Assembly (NCBI GenBank): GCA_934667845.1 | Contig: CAKUMQ010000079.1 | Coordinates: forward strand, 1-9,675 | Length of the DNA stretch: 9,675 nt | Direction of reading: 5' to 3' | Source: an uncultured Eubacteriales bacterium | GTDB taxonomy: Bacteria > Bacillota > Clostridia > Oscillospirales > Acutalibacteraceae | Part shown: piece by piece, positions 1 to 6,539 of the stretch | Position numbering within the stretch: position 1 is the first letter of the stretch | Layout: every line of letters begins with the position of its first letter | The notes under the pieces: model-generated | Told to the model about the DNA's origin: nothing | Databases searched by the model: none | Seen by the model: the letters and a program-made list of their open reading frames with translations, nothing else | Program-made: the position numbers and the translations under genes

Positions 1-535
1 CCTCCACACCGTCCCCGAGCATCGCGCCGCATTTTTTGCGGCCTGTTTCCACCCGTTTATCCCCCACGCGCACCGTCACCGGCGTTTTGTCGCTTTTCAC
101 ATTCGACGTGATGGAACCGGCGCCCATGTGCGCCCGATAACCCAGGATCGAATCGCCGACATAATTGTAATGCGGCACCTGTACGCGGTCGAACAGGATG
201 ACATTTTTCAGCTCCGTGGAATTGCCGACCACCGCGCCCGCGCCGATCCAGGCGTTGCCGCGGATAAAGGCGCAGTGGCGCACCTCTGTTTCCGGTCCGA
301 TGATCACACGTTCCCCGAGAAAGGCGCTCTGTGCCACTGTGGCTGTGCGGTGGATCCACACTGTCGGCGCGGGATGGAGATACTCCTCCTCGCTCAGCGC
401 AGCGCCCGCCGCCAAGATCGCCTCCCCCAGCGCCTCCAGCGCCTCCCACGGGTAAGTGCAGCGCTCCAGCAGCGCCGCTGCCGCCGTATGGGATAAGTCA
501 AACAGCGCTTTTGTCTGCAAGACCTCTTCTGCCAT
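1..535 (-). CDS. GlmU-like left-handed beta-helix acyltransferase (partial, C-terminus beyond window)
   Basis: The visible 178 residues begin with a helical segment (about residues 1-52, including LFDLSHTAAAALLERCTYPW). Hexapeptide-repeat sequence of the left-handed beta-helix type follows from about residue 55. The stretch PHYNYVGDSILG (about 121-132) followed by MGAGSITSNV aligns well with the acetyltransferase half of GlmU (NHLTYLGDAEIG then NIGAGTITCNY), so His122 corresponds to the GlmU catalytic histidine. No uridylyltransferase domain precedes it, so this is not a full GlmU. Clostridia commonly carry such a stand-alone protein of roughly 220-230 residues, often named UDP-N-acetylglucosamine pyrophosphorylase although that domain is missing. 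Sugar-nucleotide acyl transfer is an inference and the true substrate is unknown. The start at 535 is supported by GGAGGG seven bases upstream; an ATG two codons earlier sits too close to that site. It lies downstream of secF, separated by a terminator, with no clear promoter of its own. Confidence 0.8.
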   Translation of the reverse strand, partial: MAEEVLQTKALFDLSHTAAAALLERCTYPWEALEALGEAILAAGAALSEEEYLHPAPTVWIHRTATVAQSAFLGERVIIGPETEVRHCAFIRGNAWIGAGAVVGNSTELKNVILFDRVQVPHYNYVGDSILGYRAHMGAGSITSNVKSDKTPVTVRVGDKRVETGRKKCGAMLGDGVE

Positions 536-561
536 GGTCATTCCCTCCGTTACATTTTATC

Positions 562-578
562 TGCCGCTTTTTGCGGCA
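562..578 (-). repeat. Small perfect hairpin in the 5' region of the beta-helix gene
   Basis: TGCCGC-AAAAA-GCGGCA (minus strand) is a six-base-pair perfect stem with a five-base loop, about 15 bases before the ribosome binding site. No T-run follows it, so it is not a terminator. Its role is unknown. The remaining sequence between 579 and 666 shows no convincing promoter. Confidence 0.4.
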
Positions 579-666
579 CATTGTTCAGTTTGCGCCGTTT
601 TCCCGGCACTATTCCCATTCTTTCCCTGCCAAAGCAGATCATCCCTGCCGCACGGAAAAGACGGGT

Positions 667-710
667 AAAAAGCGGCGGCTGGCCGCCATTTCGGCAGCAG
701 CCGCCGCTTT
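667..710 (-). terminator. Intrinsic terminator of the secDF operon
   Basis: On the minus strand, AAAGCGGCGGCTG and CAGCCGCCGCTTT form a 13-bp perfect stem with a 16-base loop, directly followed by a run of T (TTTTT, 671-667). It begins about ten bases after the secF stop codon. Confidence 0.9.
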
Positions 711-720
711 GTCCTTCGAG

Positions 721-1665
721 TTACGCTTTTTTCTTTTTCTTCAGGGCTGCTTTCTCGGCAGCACGCTTTTCGCTGTGCTTCACCCACTGCGCCCAGACCG
801 GCGTGCAGAGGAAGATCGAGGTATAGGAACCGGAGATCAGACCGAACAGCATCGGCACGGCAAAGCTGAGCACGGAATCGAGATCCATGATCAGCGCCAC
901 CACGGCGACGCAGGTAATCGCGATCACGGTCGAGATCGAGGTGCTGATCGCGCGGCCGAGCGTTTGATTCAAGCTCAGATTAACGACATTGTCGATCGGC
1001 TCCTTGCCCATTTTGGCGCGATTCTCACGGATACGGTCGAAGATAACGATGGTATCGTTCAGCGAGTAGCCGAGAATGGTGAGAATGACCGCCACGAAGT
1101 TATCATTCAGCGGAATGCGGAAAATAACAAAGGCGAGATAGGCAACCATCAGGTCGTTGAGCAGCGCATACACCGCCATCACACCGGCGGAGAAGCCGCC
1201 GATCTTGCGGAAGCGCAGACCGACATAGATGATCAGGAATATCGCCGCCAGCGCCACAGCCACGAGGCATTTGGCAAAGAAGCTGCGTCCCATGGACGCT
1301 TCGAGCGAGTTGACCTGGATCGACTCGATCTTGTTGTCCTTAAACGTGGTCTGGAAAGCGTCGAGCAGCGCATCCTGCTGATCCGGCGTCAACACATCGG
1401 CGCGGGTCATGCTGATGATCTGCGTATCGCCGTTCTGAGTCAGCTCCACCGTGGTGCCGCTGCCCATTTTGTCGTTGGCAAGCGTCTGCACGGCATCCTT
1501 ATCCAATGTGCCGGTATAGCTGTATTTGACCAGCGTACCGCCTTTAAAGGAGATGTCCATATCCACGCCGATGACAAAGCTCAGCAGAATACCGAGCACG
1601 AACAGCGCAATGGAAATGGCAAAAACAACACGGCGCTTGCCGATAAAATCAAACTGTTTTTTCAT
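721..1665 (-). CDS. secF: Protein translocase subunit SecF
   Basis: The 314-residue membrane protein is one half of the SecDF accessory complex, an RND-fold, proton-driven factor that helps pull exported proteins off SecYEG on the outer face of the membrane. The first membrane helix is at about residues 13-33 and is followed by FKGGT (40-44) opening the extracytoplasmic domain. Five further helices lie between about 130 and 290. The family signature GYSLNDTIVIFDRIREN (199-215) is intact. The C-terminus is a lysine-rich tail (AALKKKKKA). Its ATG overlaps the secD stop as ATGA (four bases), so the two are translationally coupled. Length and motifs are normal for a separate, unfused Firmicutes SecF. 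A terminator follows immediately. Confidence 0.97.
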   Translation of the reverse strand: MKKQFDFIGKRRVVFAISIALFVLGILLSFVIGVDMDISFKGGTLVKYSYTGTLDKDAVQTLANDKMGSGTTVELTQNGDTQIISMTRADVLTPDQQDALLDAFQTTFKDNKIESIQVNSLEASMGRSFFAKCLVAVALAAIFLIIYVGLRFRKIGGFSAGVMAVYALLNDLMVAYLAFVIFRIPLNDNFVAVILTILGYSLNDTIVIFDRIRENRAKMGKEPIDNVVNLSLNQTLGRAISTSISTVIAITCVAVVALIMDLDSVLSFAVPMLFGLISGSYTSIFLCTPVWAQWVKHSEKRAAEKAALKKKKKA

Positions 1666-3086
1666 GTCCGGTCACCTCCCAGCAGCCAGGGCTTGCGGAA
1701 TATCTTGAATCGGCAGAGCGATTTGAGCATCAAACGGGAGAACCAAACGCCCATGATGAAGTTCCAGACAATGCCCATGAACAAGGTGAAGCCGAACGAA
1801 TACACCGAACCGGTCGTCGAGACGGGGAAGAAGCGCAGCACGGGGCTGAGCAGCTTTGCCCAGAAGCTGGTGGAAGAGCCGAACACGCCCATCAGCACGA
1901 CCGCCACGATCACAACGGTAATGTTGCCGTCAAAAATAGCGGCGAAAGAGGCCTTGGTTCCGCGGTCAACCGCGCCGTCAATGGTGCGTCCCGCGCGGAT
2001 CTCCTCGCGGATACGCTCGGCGGTGATCGTGTTGGCGTCAACGCCCATACCGATGGACAGGATCACGCCCGCAATACCGGGAATAGTCAGCGTAAAGCCC
2101 TCCATCGCGCCGAAGTAGCCGGACACGGAGGCGATAGCGCCCGCCATCTGACCCGCCAGCGCGAGAACTGCCACGGCGCCGGGCAGGCGGTAGCGCACCA
2201 CCATATACACGGCAATGATAACAAACGCCGCAATACCGGCGATCACCATGCCGTCCAGCGCACGCTCACCCATCGTCGGGGAGATGCTGCCGCTGCTCTT
2301 GACCTCGATCGCAAAGGGCAGCGCACCGGAGGTGATCAGGTTGGCATCCGATGTCGCGTCAGCGAGCGTCGAATAGGCGCCGGAGATGGTCGCCACGCCG
2401 TCTGTGATGTGGGCATTGACCGTCGGGTTACTGATCATCTCGTTATCGAGCCAGATAGAGATCGTGCCCTTGGCATCATACTGCTTTTTGGTCGCATCGG
2501 CAAACGCTTTTTTGCCACTGTCCTTCAGCGTCAGCTGAACCACATATTCCGTGTTGCCTTTTTCGTCCTGCGTAATACGCGGCTCCGCCGACTCGATGTC
2601 GTCGCCGGTCAGCACCAGATCGCCGGTCGGCACACTGATCTCGTTGCCATCCTTGTCCTTCTCGGTCTTGGTTTCCGAGCCGATATGGAATTCGAGCTGT
2701 GCCGTACGCCCCAGCTCCTTGATCGCCGTTGTGGCGTCAAATTCCGTCTCATGGCTCGCCCACGGATAGCGCACAATGACCTGCTTATTGGCAAGGTCGG
2801 TATACAGCTCATAATCCGTCACACCATTGAGGATCAACCGGCGGGCAATGACGTCCTTTAAGCCGTTCATCTGTGTTTCCGTCACGGAAATGGATGTGTC
2901 GGTCGGCCCGAACGTCGCCTCCACGCCGCCGCGGATATCAATGCCGAACCGGATATCCCCGGCTCCCTTGATCCGGATATCGCTGCGGTCTCCGTATGTA
3001 GTGTAAACGCCGAAAAAGGCGGTATACACCAGCGCCAGGATCAAAACGGCAACGATGAAGAATACGGGCTTTGCTACACGCTTCAT
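1662..3086 (-). CDS. secD: Protein translocase subunit SecD
   Basis: The 474-residue partner of SecF carries a first membrane helix at about 7-27 and then the periplasmic-type domain opening with FGIDIRGG (47-54), matching the family GLDLRGG motif. SGALPFAIEV (253-262) and the SPTMGERAL region precede the five C-terminal helices. The conserved membrane motif GVDANTITAERIREEI (348-363) and FDGNIT (385-390) match SecD proteins. GGGAGG eight bases upstream of the ATG supports this start. It heads its own operon, secD-secF, with a consensus promoter (3169-3197) and lies downstream of the rplL terminator, so it is not part of the ribosomal transcript except by read-through. The C-terminal residues 455-474 are basic and cytoplasmic. 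Confidence 0.97.
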   Translation of the reverse strand: MKRVAKPVFFIVAVLILALVYTAFFGVYTTYGDRSDIRIKGAGDIRFGIDIRGGVEATFGPTDTSISVTETQMNGLKDVIARRLILNGVTDYELYTDLANKQVIVRYPWASHETEFDATTAIKELGRTAQLEFHIGSETKTEKDKDGNEISVPTGDLVLTGDDIESAEPRITQDEKGNTEYVVQLTLKDSGKKAFADATKKQYDAKGTISIWLDNEMISNPTVNAHITDGVATISGAYSTLADATSDANLITSGALPFAIEVKSSGSISPTMGERALDGMVIAGIAAFVIIAVYMVVRYRLPGAVAVLALAGQMAGAIASVSGYFGAMEGFTLTIPGIAGVILSIGMGVDANTITAERIREEIRAGRTIDGAVDRGTKASFAAIFDGNITVVIVAVVLMGVFGSSTSFWAKLLSPVLRFFPVSTTGSVYSFGFTLFMGIVWNFIMGVWFSRLMLKSLCRFKIFRKPWLLGGDRT

Positions 3087-3168
3087 CTGCTTGTCCTCCC
3101 ATGTTTTCTTTTACGAGGGTTCATACAAGGCACAAACGTACTGTAAAAACACTACTCCAATACAACCT

Positions 3169-3197
3169 ATTATATGCGATTCGGATGAAAAAGTCAA
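3169..3197 (-). promoter_or_regulatory. Sigma-A-type promoter of secDF
   Basis: On the minus strand TTGACT (3197-3192) and TATAAT (3174-3169) are separated by exactly 17 bases. Transcription would start near 3162, giving a leader of about 75 bases before secD. It sits in the 335-base gene-free interval 3087-3421, which otherwise holds only the rplL terminator; I see no gene or RNA in 3198-3355. Confidence 0.85.
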
Positions 3198-3355
3198 TCT
3201 TTTCGCGTCACATTCCGCAGGCTTTCGCAATTTTCACAAAACCGGGCGTGAAAAATCTACAAAGGGCACAGACGGTATCGGGCGATCTGCCGTTTTTTGC
3301 CGCCTGCTGACACGCCACTGCCGCACGACCTCCCGTATCCCTGCCCGGTTCACGC

Positions 3356-3389
3356 AAAAAACCGCCCCGCCGAACAGCGGGACGGTTTT
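3356..3389 (-). terminator. Intrinsic terminator after rplL
   Basis: Minus-strand arms AAAACCGTCCCGC and GCGGGGCGGTTTT pair over 13 positions (one G-U) around a six-base loop, ending in TTTTTT. It lies about 30 bases past the rplL stop and ends the ribosomal operon before secD. Confidence 0.9.
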
Positions 3390-3421
3390 CGGATCTTCGA
3401 TCTGTGTGCAGGGGAGCGGAA

Positions 3422-3793
3422 TTACTTCAACTCGACCTTCGCACCGGCAGCCTCGATCTTCTCCTTGATGGAATCGGCTTCCTCCTTGGAAGCACCCTCC
3501 TTCAGGGCCTTCGGGGCGTTGTCCACCAGGTCCTTCGCCTCTTTCAGGCCCAGACCGGTGATCTCACGGACGACCTTGATGACCGCGATCTTGTTGGCAC
3601 CGACATCAGACAGGATAACGTCGAAGTCAGTCTTCTCCTCAGCAGCGGGAGCAGCGGCAGCCGCACCGGCGACCGCAACGGGAGCCGCAGCGGAAACGCC
3701 GAACTCCTCCTCGATAGCTTTGACCAGCTCGTTGAGCTCCAGGACGGTGAGCGCTTTGATCTCTTCGATCATGGCAGCGATTTTCTCAGACAT
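3422..3793 (-). CDS. rplL: 50S ribosomal protein L7/L12
   Basis: The 123-residue acidic stalk protein is present as dimers on L10 and recruits translational GTPases. Residues 1-32 form the helical dimerisation domain that binds L10 (MSEKIAAMIEEIKALTVLEL). An alanine/proline/valine-rich hinge follows (about 34-52). The globular C-terminal domain contains the GTPase-contact region KIAVIKVVREITGLGLKEAK (68-87). The length is standard. GGAGGT eight bases before the ATG is a strong ribosome binding site, fitting the higher copy number of L12 relative to L10. A short GCGCC/GGCGC hairpin lies in the 62-base gap after rplJ. Unusually for bacteria, rpoB does not follow; a terminator and secD do. Confidence 0.98.
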   Translation of the reverse strand: MSEKIAAMIEEIKALTVLELNELVKAIEEEFGVSAAAPVAVAGAAAAAPAAEEKTDFDVILSDVGANKIAVIKVVREITGLGLKEAKDLVDNAPKALKEGASKEEADSIKEKIEAAGAKVELK

Positions 3794-3855
3794 ATCTGTT
3801 TACCTCCAAATGTTTATTTTGTGTGGCGCCGCATCGGGCGCATGAGCAAAGGCGA

Positions 3856-4380
3856 TCAAGCCTCTGCGGGAGCCTCCGCCGCAGGCGCAGCCTGCTGCTC
3901 GGCGACGGCGTTGAGGGCGCGCGCCAGACCGGCGATGGTGGCATTCAGACCACCGGCCAGCATAGCGAGCAGCGTCTCCTTCGGGGGGACCTTGGACAGA
4001 GCCGTAACGGTTGCCGCGTCAACGACCTTGCCCTCCATGAAGCCGGCTTTCACGGTGAAAGAATCGTTCTTCTCCGCAAAACCACACAGGATCTTGGCAG
4101 CAGCCAGCTCGTCCTCCTTCGAGACCGCGAGAGCGGTCGTTCCGTTCAGCACGGACTTAAGGTCGGACAGATCCGCCGCATCAGCGGCGCGGCCGAGCAG
4201 CGTGTTCTTCACGACGGCATATTCGACACCGGCTTCGCGAAGCTGGCGGCGCAGAGCCGTATCGGCAGCCACGCTGATTCCCTGATAGCTGACGAGCACA
4301 CCGGCAGCAGAGCCTTTGAGCTTTTCCGTCAGTTCGGCGACCAGAGCCTGTTTGCTTTCCAATACTTTCTCACTGGGCAT
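3856..4380 (-). CDS. rplJ: 50S ribosomal protein L10
   Basis: The 174-residue protein anchors L12 dimers to 23S rRNA. The N-terminal rRNA-binding domain spans about residues 1-135 and includes the typical LRREAGVEYAVVKNTLLGRA-like stretch (here LRRQLREAGVEYAVVKNTLL) and GTTALAVS. The C-terminal helix (LLAMLAGGLNATIAGLARAL) binds L12, and an alanine/proline/glutamate-rich tail follows. The start at 4380 is chosen because GGAGGTG lies seven bases upstream; an in-frame ATG further up (4491) would read through the attenuator hairpin as protein and has no matching family sequence. Expression is probably autoregulated through the L10 leader and attenuator just upstream, from a dedicated promoter after rplA. 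Confidence 0.97.
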   Translation of the reverse strand: MPSEKVLESKQALVAELTEKLKGSAAGVLVSYQGISVAADTALRRQLREAGVEYAVVKNTLLGRAADAADLSDLKSVLNGTTALAVSKEDELAAAKILCGFAEKNDSFTVKAGFMEGKVVDAATVTALSKVPPKETLLAMLAGGLNATIAGLARALNAVAEQQAAPAAEAPAEA

Positions 4381-4419
4381 TTTCAATTCACCTCCACGTC
4401 GAGATCCTGTTCTCCGTAG

Positions 4420-4454
4420 AAAAAAGCCTTTCCTGTGGGATCCACAGGAAAGGC
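4420..4454 (-). terminator. Transcription attenuator in the rplJ leader
   Basis: Minus strand GCCTTTCCTGTGG and CCACAGGAAAGGC form a 13-bp perfect stem around a three-base loop, followed at once by TTTTTT (4425-4420). It lies 40 bases before the rplJ start and inside its transcript, so it must act as a regulated terminator and not as an operon end. It fits control of rplJL by the L10-L12 complex. Confidence 0.88.
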
Positions 4455-4565
4455 GGCGATTTTCAGCGATGCAGCCGGTTACCCGGCGCAAAACGAAATC
4501 CGCTTCCTCGGCGGGCGGTTTTCACCTTTATGCTTGCGCACCCGCTGTCTGTGGAAGAACAGCTA
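4455..4565 (-). promoter_or_regulatory. L10 leader RNA (ribosomal protein autoregulatory element)
   Basis: The transcript from the rplJ promoter folds a stem of CTTCC (4557-4553) with GGAAG (4507-4503). An asymmetric internal loop follows (ACAGACA opposite a short CGA), then a second helix GCGGG (4545-4541) with CCCGC (4515-4511). The sequences AGACAGCGGGTG and CCGCCGAGGAAG match the pattern I know from the Rfam L10_leader family, in which L10 recognises a kinked internal loop resembling its 23S rRNA site. A second hairpin GCCGG-GTAA-CCGGC (4487-4474) and the attenuator lie downstream. The identification is from motif recall and hand folding. Confidence 0.82.
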
Positions 4566-4571
4566 TAGACA

Positions 4572-4600
4572 AGTATACACGGTTTTTCGCAAAAATGCAA
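4572..4600 (-). promoter_or_regulatory. Promoter of rplJ-rplL
   Basis: Minus strand TTGCAT (4600-4595), a 17-base spacer and TATACT (4577-4572) lie 16 bases past the rplA stop codon. An A/T-rich inverted repeat GCAAAAA...TTTTTGC (4589-4610) overlaps the -35 area and could weakly terminate rplA transcripts. Transcription would begin near 4565. Confidence 0.78.
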
Positions 4601-4615
4601 GTGTTTTTGCAAAAA

Positions 4616-5308
4616 TTATGCCGTGACCTTGGCAGGATTGATCTTCACGCCGGGGCCCATGGTGGACACCACGACGCAGGAACGGATATACTGTCCCTTG
4701 GCAGCCGCCGGCTTAGCACGGTTGATGGCGCCGAGCAGCGTGTTGAAGTTCTCACCCAGCTTCTCCGCACCGAAGGACACCTTGCCGATCGGGCAGTGGA
4801 TGATGTTGGTCTTATCAAGACGGTACTCAATCTTACCGGCTTTGGCTTCGGACACAGCCTTCGCGACATCCGGCGTCACAGTGCCGGCCTTGGGGTTCGG
4901 CATCAGGCCGCGGGGACCGAGGACCTTACCGAGACGGCCGACGAGACCCATCATATCAGGGCTCGCGATCACGACATCGAAATCCATCCAGCCGCCCTGG
5001 ATCTTGGCAACCATATCCTCGGCGCCGACAAACTCGGCTCCGGCATCCTGCGCCGCCTGTGCCTTATCGCCCTTGGCGAAAACGAGCACACGGACGGACT
5101 TACCGGTACCGTTCGGCAGCACGACCGCGCCGCGCACCTGCTGATCGGCGTGACGGCTGTCAACGCCCAGTTTGATGTGCACTTCAACGGTCTCGTCAAA
5201 CTTCGCCTTACCGGTCTTGACGACCAGATCCAGCGCATCGTTGACTTCATACAGCGTATTGCGGTCGATCAGCTTGGCGCTGTCGACATATTTTTTACCA
5301 TGTTTCAT
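4616..5308 (-). CDS. rplA: 50S ribosomal protein L1
   Basis: The 230-residue protein forms the mobile L1 stalk that guides deacylated tRNA out of the E site. It is also the classical translational repressor of the L11 operon. The signature GPRGLMPNPKAGTV (131-144) is intact, and the length is normal. The N-terminus MKHGKKYVDSAKLIDR is family-typical, and AGGAGG eight bases upstream supports the ATG. The 120-base gap after rplK holds a 23S-rRNA-like L1 target, so the gene appears to be directly feedback-regulated in addition to the site before rplK. The rplJ promoter begins right after its stop. Confidence 0.98.
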   Translation of the reverse strand: MKHGKKYVDSAKLIDRNTLYEVNDALDLVVKTGKAKFDETVEVHIKLGVDSRHADQQVRGAVVLPNGTGKSVRVLVFAKGDKAQAAQDAGAEFVGAEDMVAKIQGGWMDFDVVIASPDMMGLVGRLGKVLGPRGLMPNPKAGTVTPDVAKAVSEAKAGKIEYRLDKTNIIHCPIGKVSFGAEKLGENFNTLLGAINRAKPAAAKGQYIRSCVVVSTMGPGVKINPAKVTA

Positions 5309-5335
5309 TGACTTTTCCTCCTGTTGGCTACCTCA

Positions 5336-5351
5336 TGCCGTTCAGACGGCA
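5336..5351 (-). repeat. Hairpin just upstream of the rplA ribosome binding site
   Basis: TGCCGT-CTGA-ACGGCA (minus strand) is a six-bp perfect stem with a tetraloop. It lies between the L1 site and the AGGAGG of rplA (about 14 bases before it). It may present or space the ribosome binding site; this role is inferred. Confidence 0.5.
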
Positions 5352-5394
5352 GGGTATGAGTGGTCAAATCGGAATATCGTGGTTCCTCCCACCC
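5352..5394 (-). promoter_or_regulatory. L1-binding operator in the mRNA before rplA
   Basis: Reading the mRNA, GUGG (5392-5389) pairs with CCAC (5363-5360). Inside, GA is followed by an inner stem GGAA (5386-5383)/UUCC (5374-5371), and a seven-base strand GAUUUGA leads to the closing CCAC. The run GGUGGGAGG is identical to the start of the L1-binding helix of 23S rRNA. The stem, GA, stem, seven-base-loop layout also matches known L1 mRNA targets. An outer GGGT/ACCC can extend it. It ends about 30 bases before the rplA ribosome binding site. Confidence 0.75.
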
Positions 5395-5428
5395 GCAAAG
5401 AGCCGCAAAAAAGCGACCCCGTCAGGTT

Positions 5429-5854
5429 TTAGTCGACGACCTCGATGCCCATGCTGCGCGCCGTACCGGCGACCATGCTCATCGCCGCCTCAACGCTTGC
5501 CGCGTTCAGGTCGGGCATTTTGGTCTCGGCGATCTTGCGCACCTGCTCAGACGTGATCTTGGCGACCTTCTTCTTGTTCGGAGTACCGGACGCCGTCTCG
5601 ATCCCGCAGGCCTTTTTAATCAGGACAGCCGCAGGGGGGGTCTTGGTAATAAACGTGAAAGAGCGATCCGCATACACGGTAATGACGACCGGGATGATCA
5701 GACCGACATCGTTTTTGGTACGCTCGTTAAATTCCTTCGTGAACGCCATGATGTTCACACCGTGCTGACCCAGAGCCGGACCAACCGGGGGAGCCGGCGT
5801 CGCTTTGCCGGCAGGGATCTGCAGTTTGATATAGCCTGTAACTTTTTGAGCCAT
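5429..5854 (-). CDS. rplK: 50S ribosomal protein L11
   Basis: The 141-residue protein binds the GTPase-associated region of 23S rRNA together with L10. The proline-rich N-terminal signature PAGKATPAPPVGPALGQHG (14-32) is present, as is the RNA-binding C-terminal domain with the GTPNKKKVAKIT and AAMSMVAGTARSMGIEV stretches. The ATG at 5854 has GGAGGTG six bases upstream; an in-frame ATG at 5956 would translate the leader hairpins and is rejected. It is cotranscribed with nusG (138-base gap) and rplA (120-base gap). An L1 operator lies immediately before its ribosome binding site. Confidence 0.98.
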   Translation of the reverse strand: MAQKVTGYIKLQIPAGKATPAPPVGPALGQHGVNIMAFTKEFNERTKNDVGLIIPVVITVYADRSFTFITKTPPAAVLIKKACGIETASGTPNKKKVAKITSEQVRKIAETKMPDLNAASVEAAMSMVAGTARSMGIEVVD

Positions 5855-5874
5855 TTTCAGCACCTCCAAAATTC

Positions 5875-5921
5875 GTGGTAACGGCGGCATCCGCCCGCTA
5901 TGCGCGGCAGACGCCTCCCAC
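5875..5921 (-). promoter_or_regulatory. L1-binding operator in the mRNA before rplK
   Basis: In the mRNA, GUGG (5921-5918) pairs with CCAC (5878-5875). Next come GA, then a long imperfect inner stem starting GGCGUCUGCC and closing GGGCGGAUGCC (about ten pairs with G-U), and a seven-base strand GCCGUUA leading to CCAC. GUGGGAGGC is the same sequence as the 23S rRNA L1 site. It ends seven bases before GGAGGTG of rplK, the place where L1 blocks L11-L1 translation in E. coli. Confidence 0.8.
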
Positions 5922-5922
5922 A

Positions 5923-5970
5923 GCCGGAATCGTGTCCGGCGCACAGGTGAGGGCACAGCCCCGCGCCCTC
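5923..5970 (-). repeat. Two hairpins between nusG and the rplK operator
   Basis: GAGGGC/GCCCTC (5970-5965 with 5954-5949, ten-base loop) and GCCGGA/TCCGGC (5940-5935 with 5928-5923, six-base loop) precede the L1 operator in the nusG-rplK gap. Neither is followed by a T-run, so they are not terminators. They may protect or insulate the rplK leader; I see no promoter here. Confidence 0.5.
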
Positions 5971-5992
5971 CGGGTTATGCGTTTTTTGAACG

Positions 5993-6514
5993 TCAGTCCA
6001 TGCGGGCGACCTGATCCAGCTCCAGCTCGACCGGCGTTTCGCGGCCGAACATGGAGATCGTCAGGCGCACCTTGTTTTTCTCCGTGTCGATCTCGTCCAC
6101 CACACCCGAGAAATTCTCGAGCGGACCGTCGATGATCGTGACGGCGTCTCCCACCTCGTAGTTGATCTCGATCTGCCGTTTTTCGATACCCATCGCGAGC
6201 ACCTCTTCCTCCGGCAGAGGAAGCGGCTTGCCTCCGGGTCCGACGAATCCGGTACAGCCGCGCGTATTGCGCACCACGAACCAGGAGTCATCGGTCATCA
6301 CCATCTTGACGAAAACATAGCTCGGGTAGATCTTGCGCTCCACCTCATGCTTTTTCCCGTCCTTCAACTCGGTGACGGTCTCCGTCGGCACGCGGATCTC
6401 CTGGATCCAATCATGCAGGTGACGGTTCTCGACGATCTTCTCCAAATTGGTGGCTACCTTGTTCTCGTAGCCGGAATAGGTATGCACCACATACCAGTGG
6501 GCCTGTTCCGCCAT
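5993..6514 (-). CDS. nusG: Transcription termination/antitermination factor NusG
   Basis: The 173-residue protein binds the clamp of RNA polymerase and couples transcription with pausing, Rho or the ribosome. The NGN domain (about 6-105) includes WYVVHTYSGYENKV and YPSYVFVKM (63-71). The KOW domain (about 120-173) begins VGDAVTIIDGPLENFSG and ends in the usual ELELDQVARMD. AGGAGGT lies six bases before the ATG. It sits 25 bases after secE, the near-universal bacterial order, within the rpmG-initiated operon. Confidence 0.98.
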   Translation of the reverse strand: MAEQAHWYVVHTYSGYENKVATNLEKIVENRHLHDWIQEIRVPTETVTELKDGKKHEVERKIYPSYVFVKMVMTDDSWFVVRNTRGCTGFVGPGGKPLPLPEEEVLAMGIEKRQIEINYEVGDAVTIIDGPLENFSGVVDEIDTEKNKVRLTISMFGRETPVELELDQVARMD

Positions 6515-6539
6515 CGTCTGACCTCCTTTTTCTCTGCCG

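Noticed and set aside
331..2118. A 595-codon open frame on the plus strand
   Set aside because: It lies antisense across secF and secD, has low-complexity His/Arg/Asp-rich composition typical of a shadow of GC-rich genes, and shows no recognisable domain.
3404..4285. Plus-strand open frame opposite rplL and rplJ
   Set aside because: Antisense to two unmistakable ribosomal protein genes; no ribosome binding site or family similarity.
4381..4491. Possible N-terminal extension of L10
   Set aside because: The extension would be encoded by the attenuator hairpin and leader; the ATG at 4380 has a proper ribosome binding site and matches the family start.
5402..5417. Possible terminator between rplK and rplA (GTCGC-T6-GCGGC)
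   Set aside because: Only five pairs with the T-run in the loop and not after the stem, so it cannot act as an intrinsic terminator.
5855..5956. Possible N-terminal extension of L11
   Set aside because: It would translate the L1 operator and hairpins; the ATG at 5854 with GGAGGTG gives the standard 141-residue protein.
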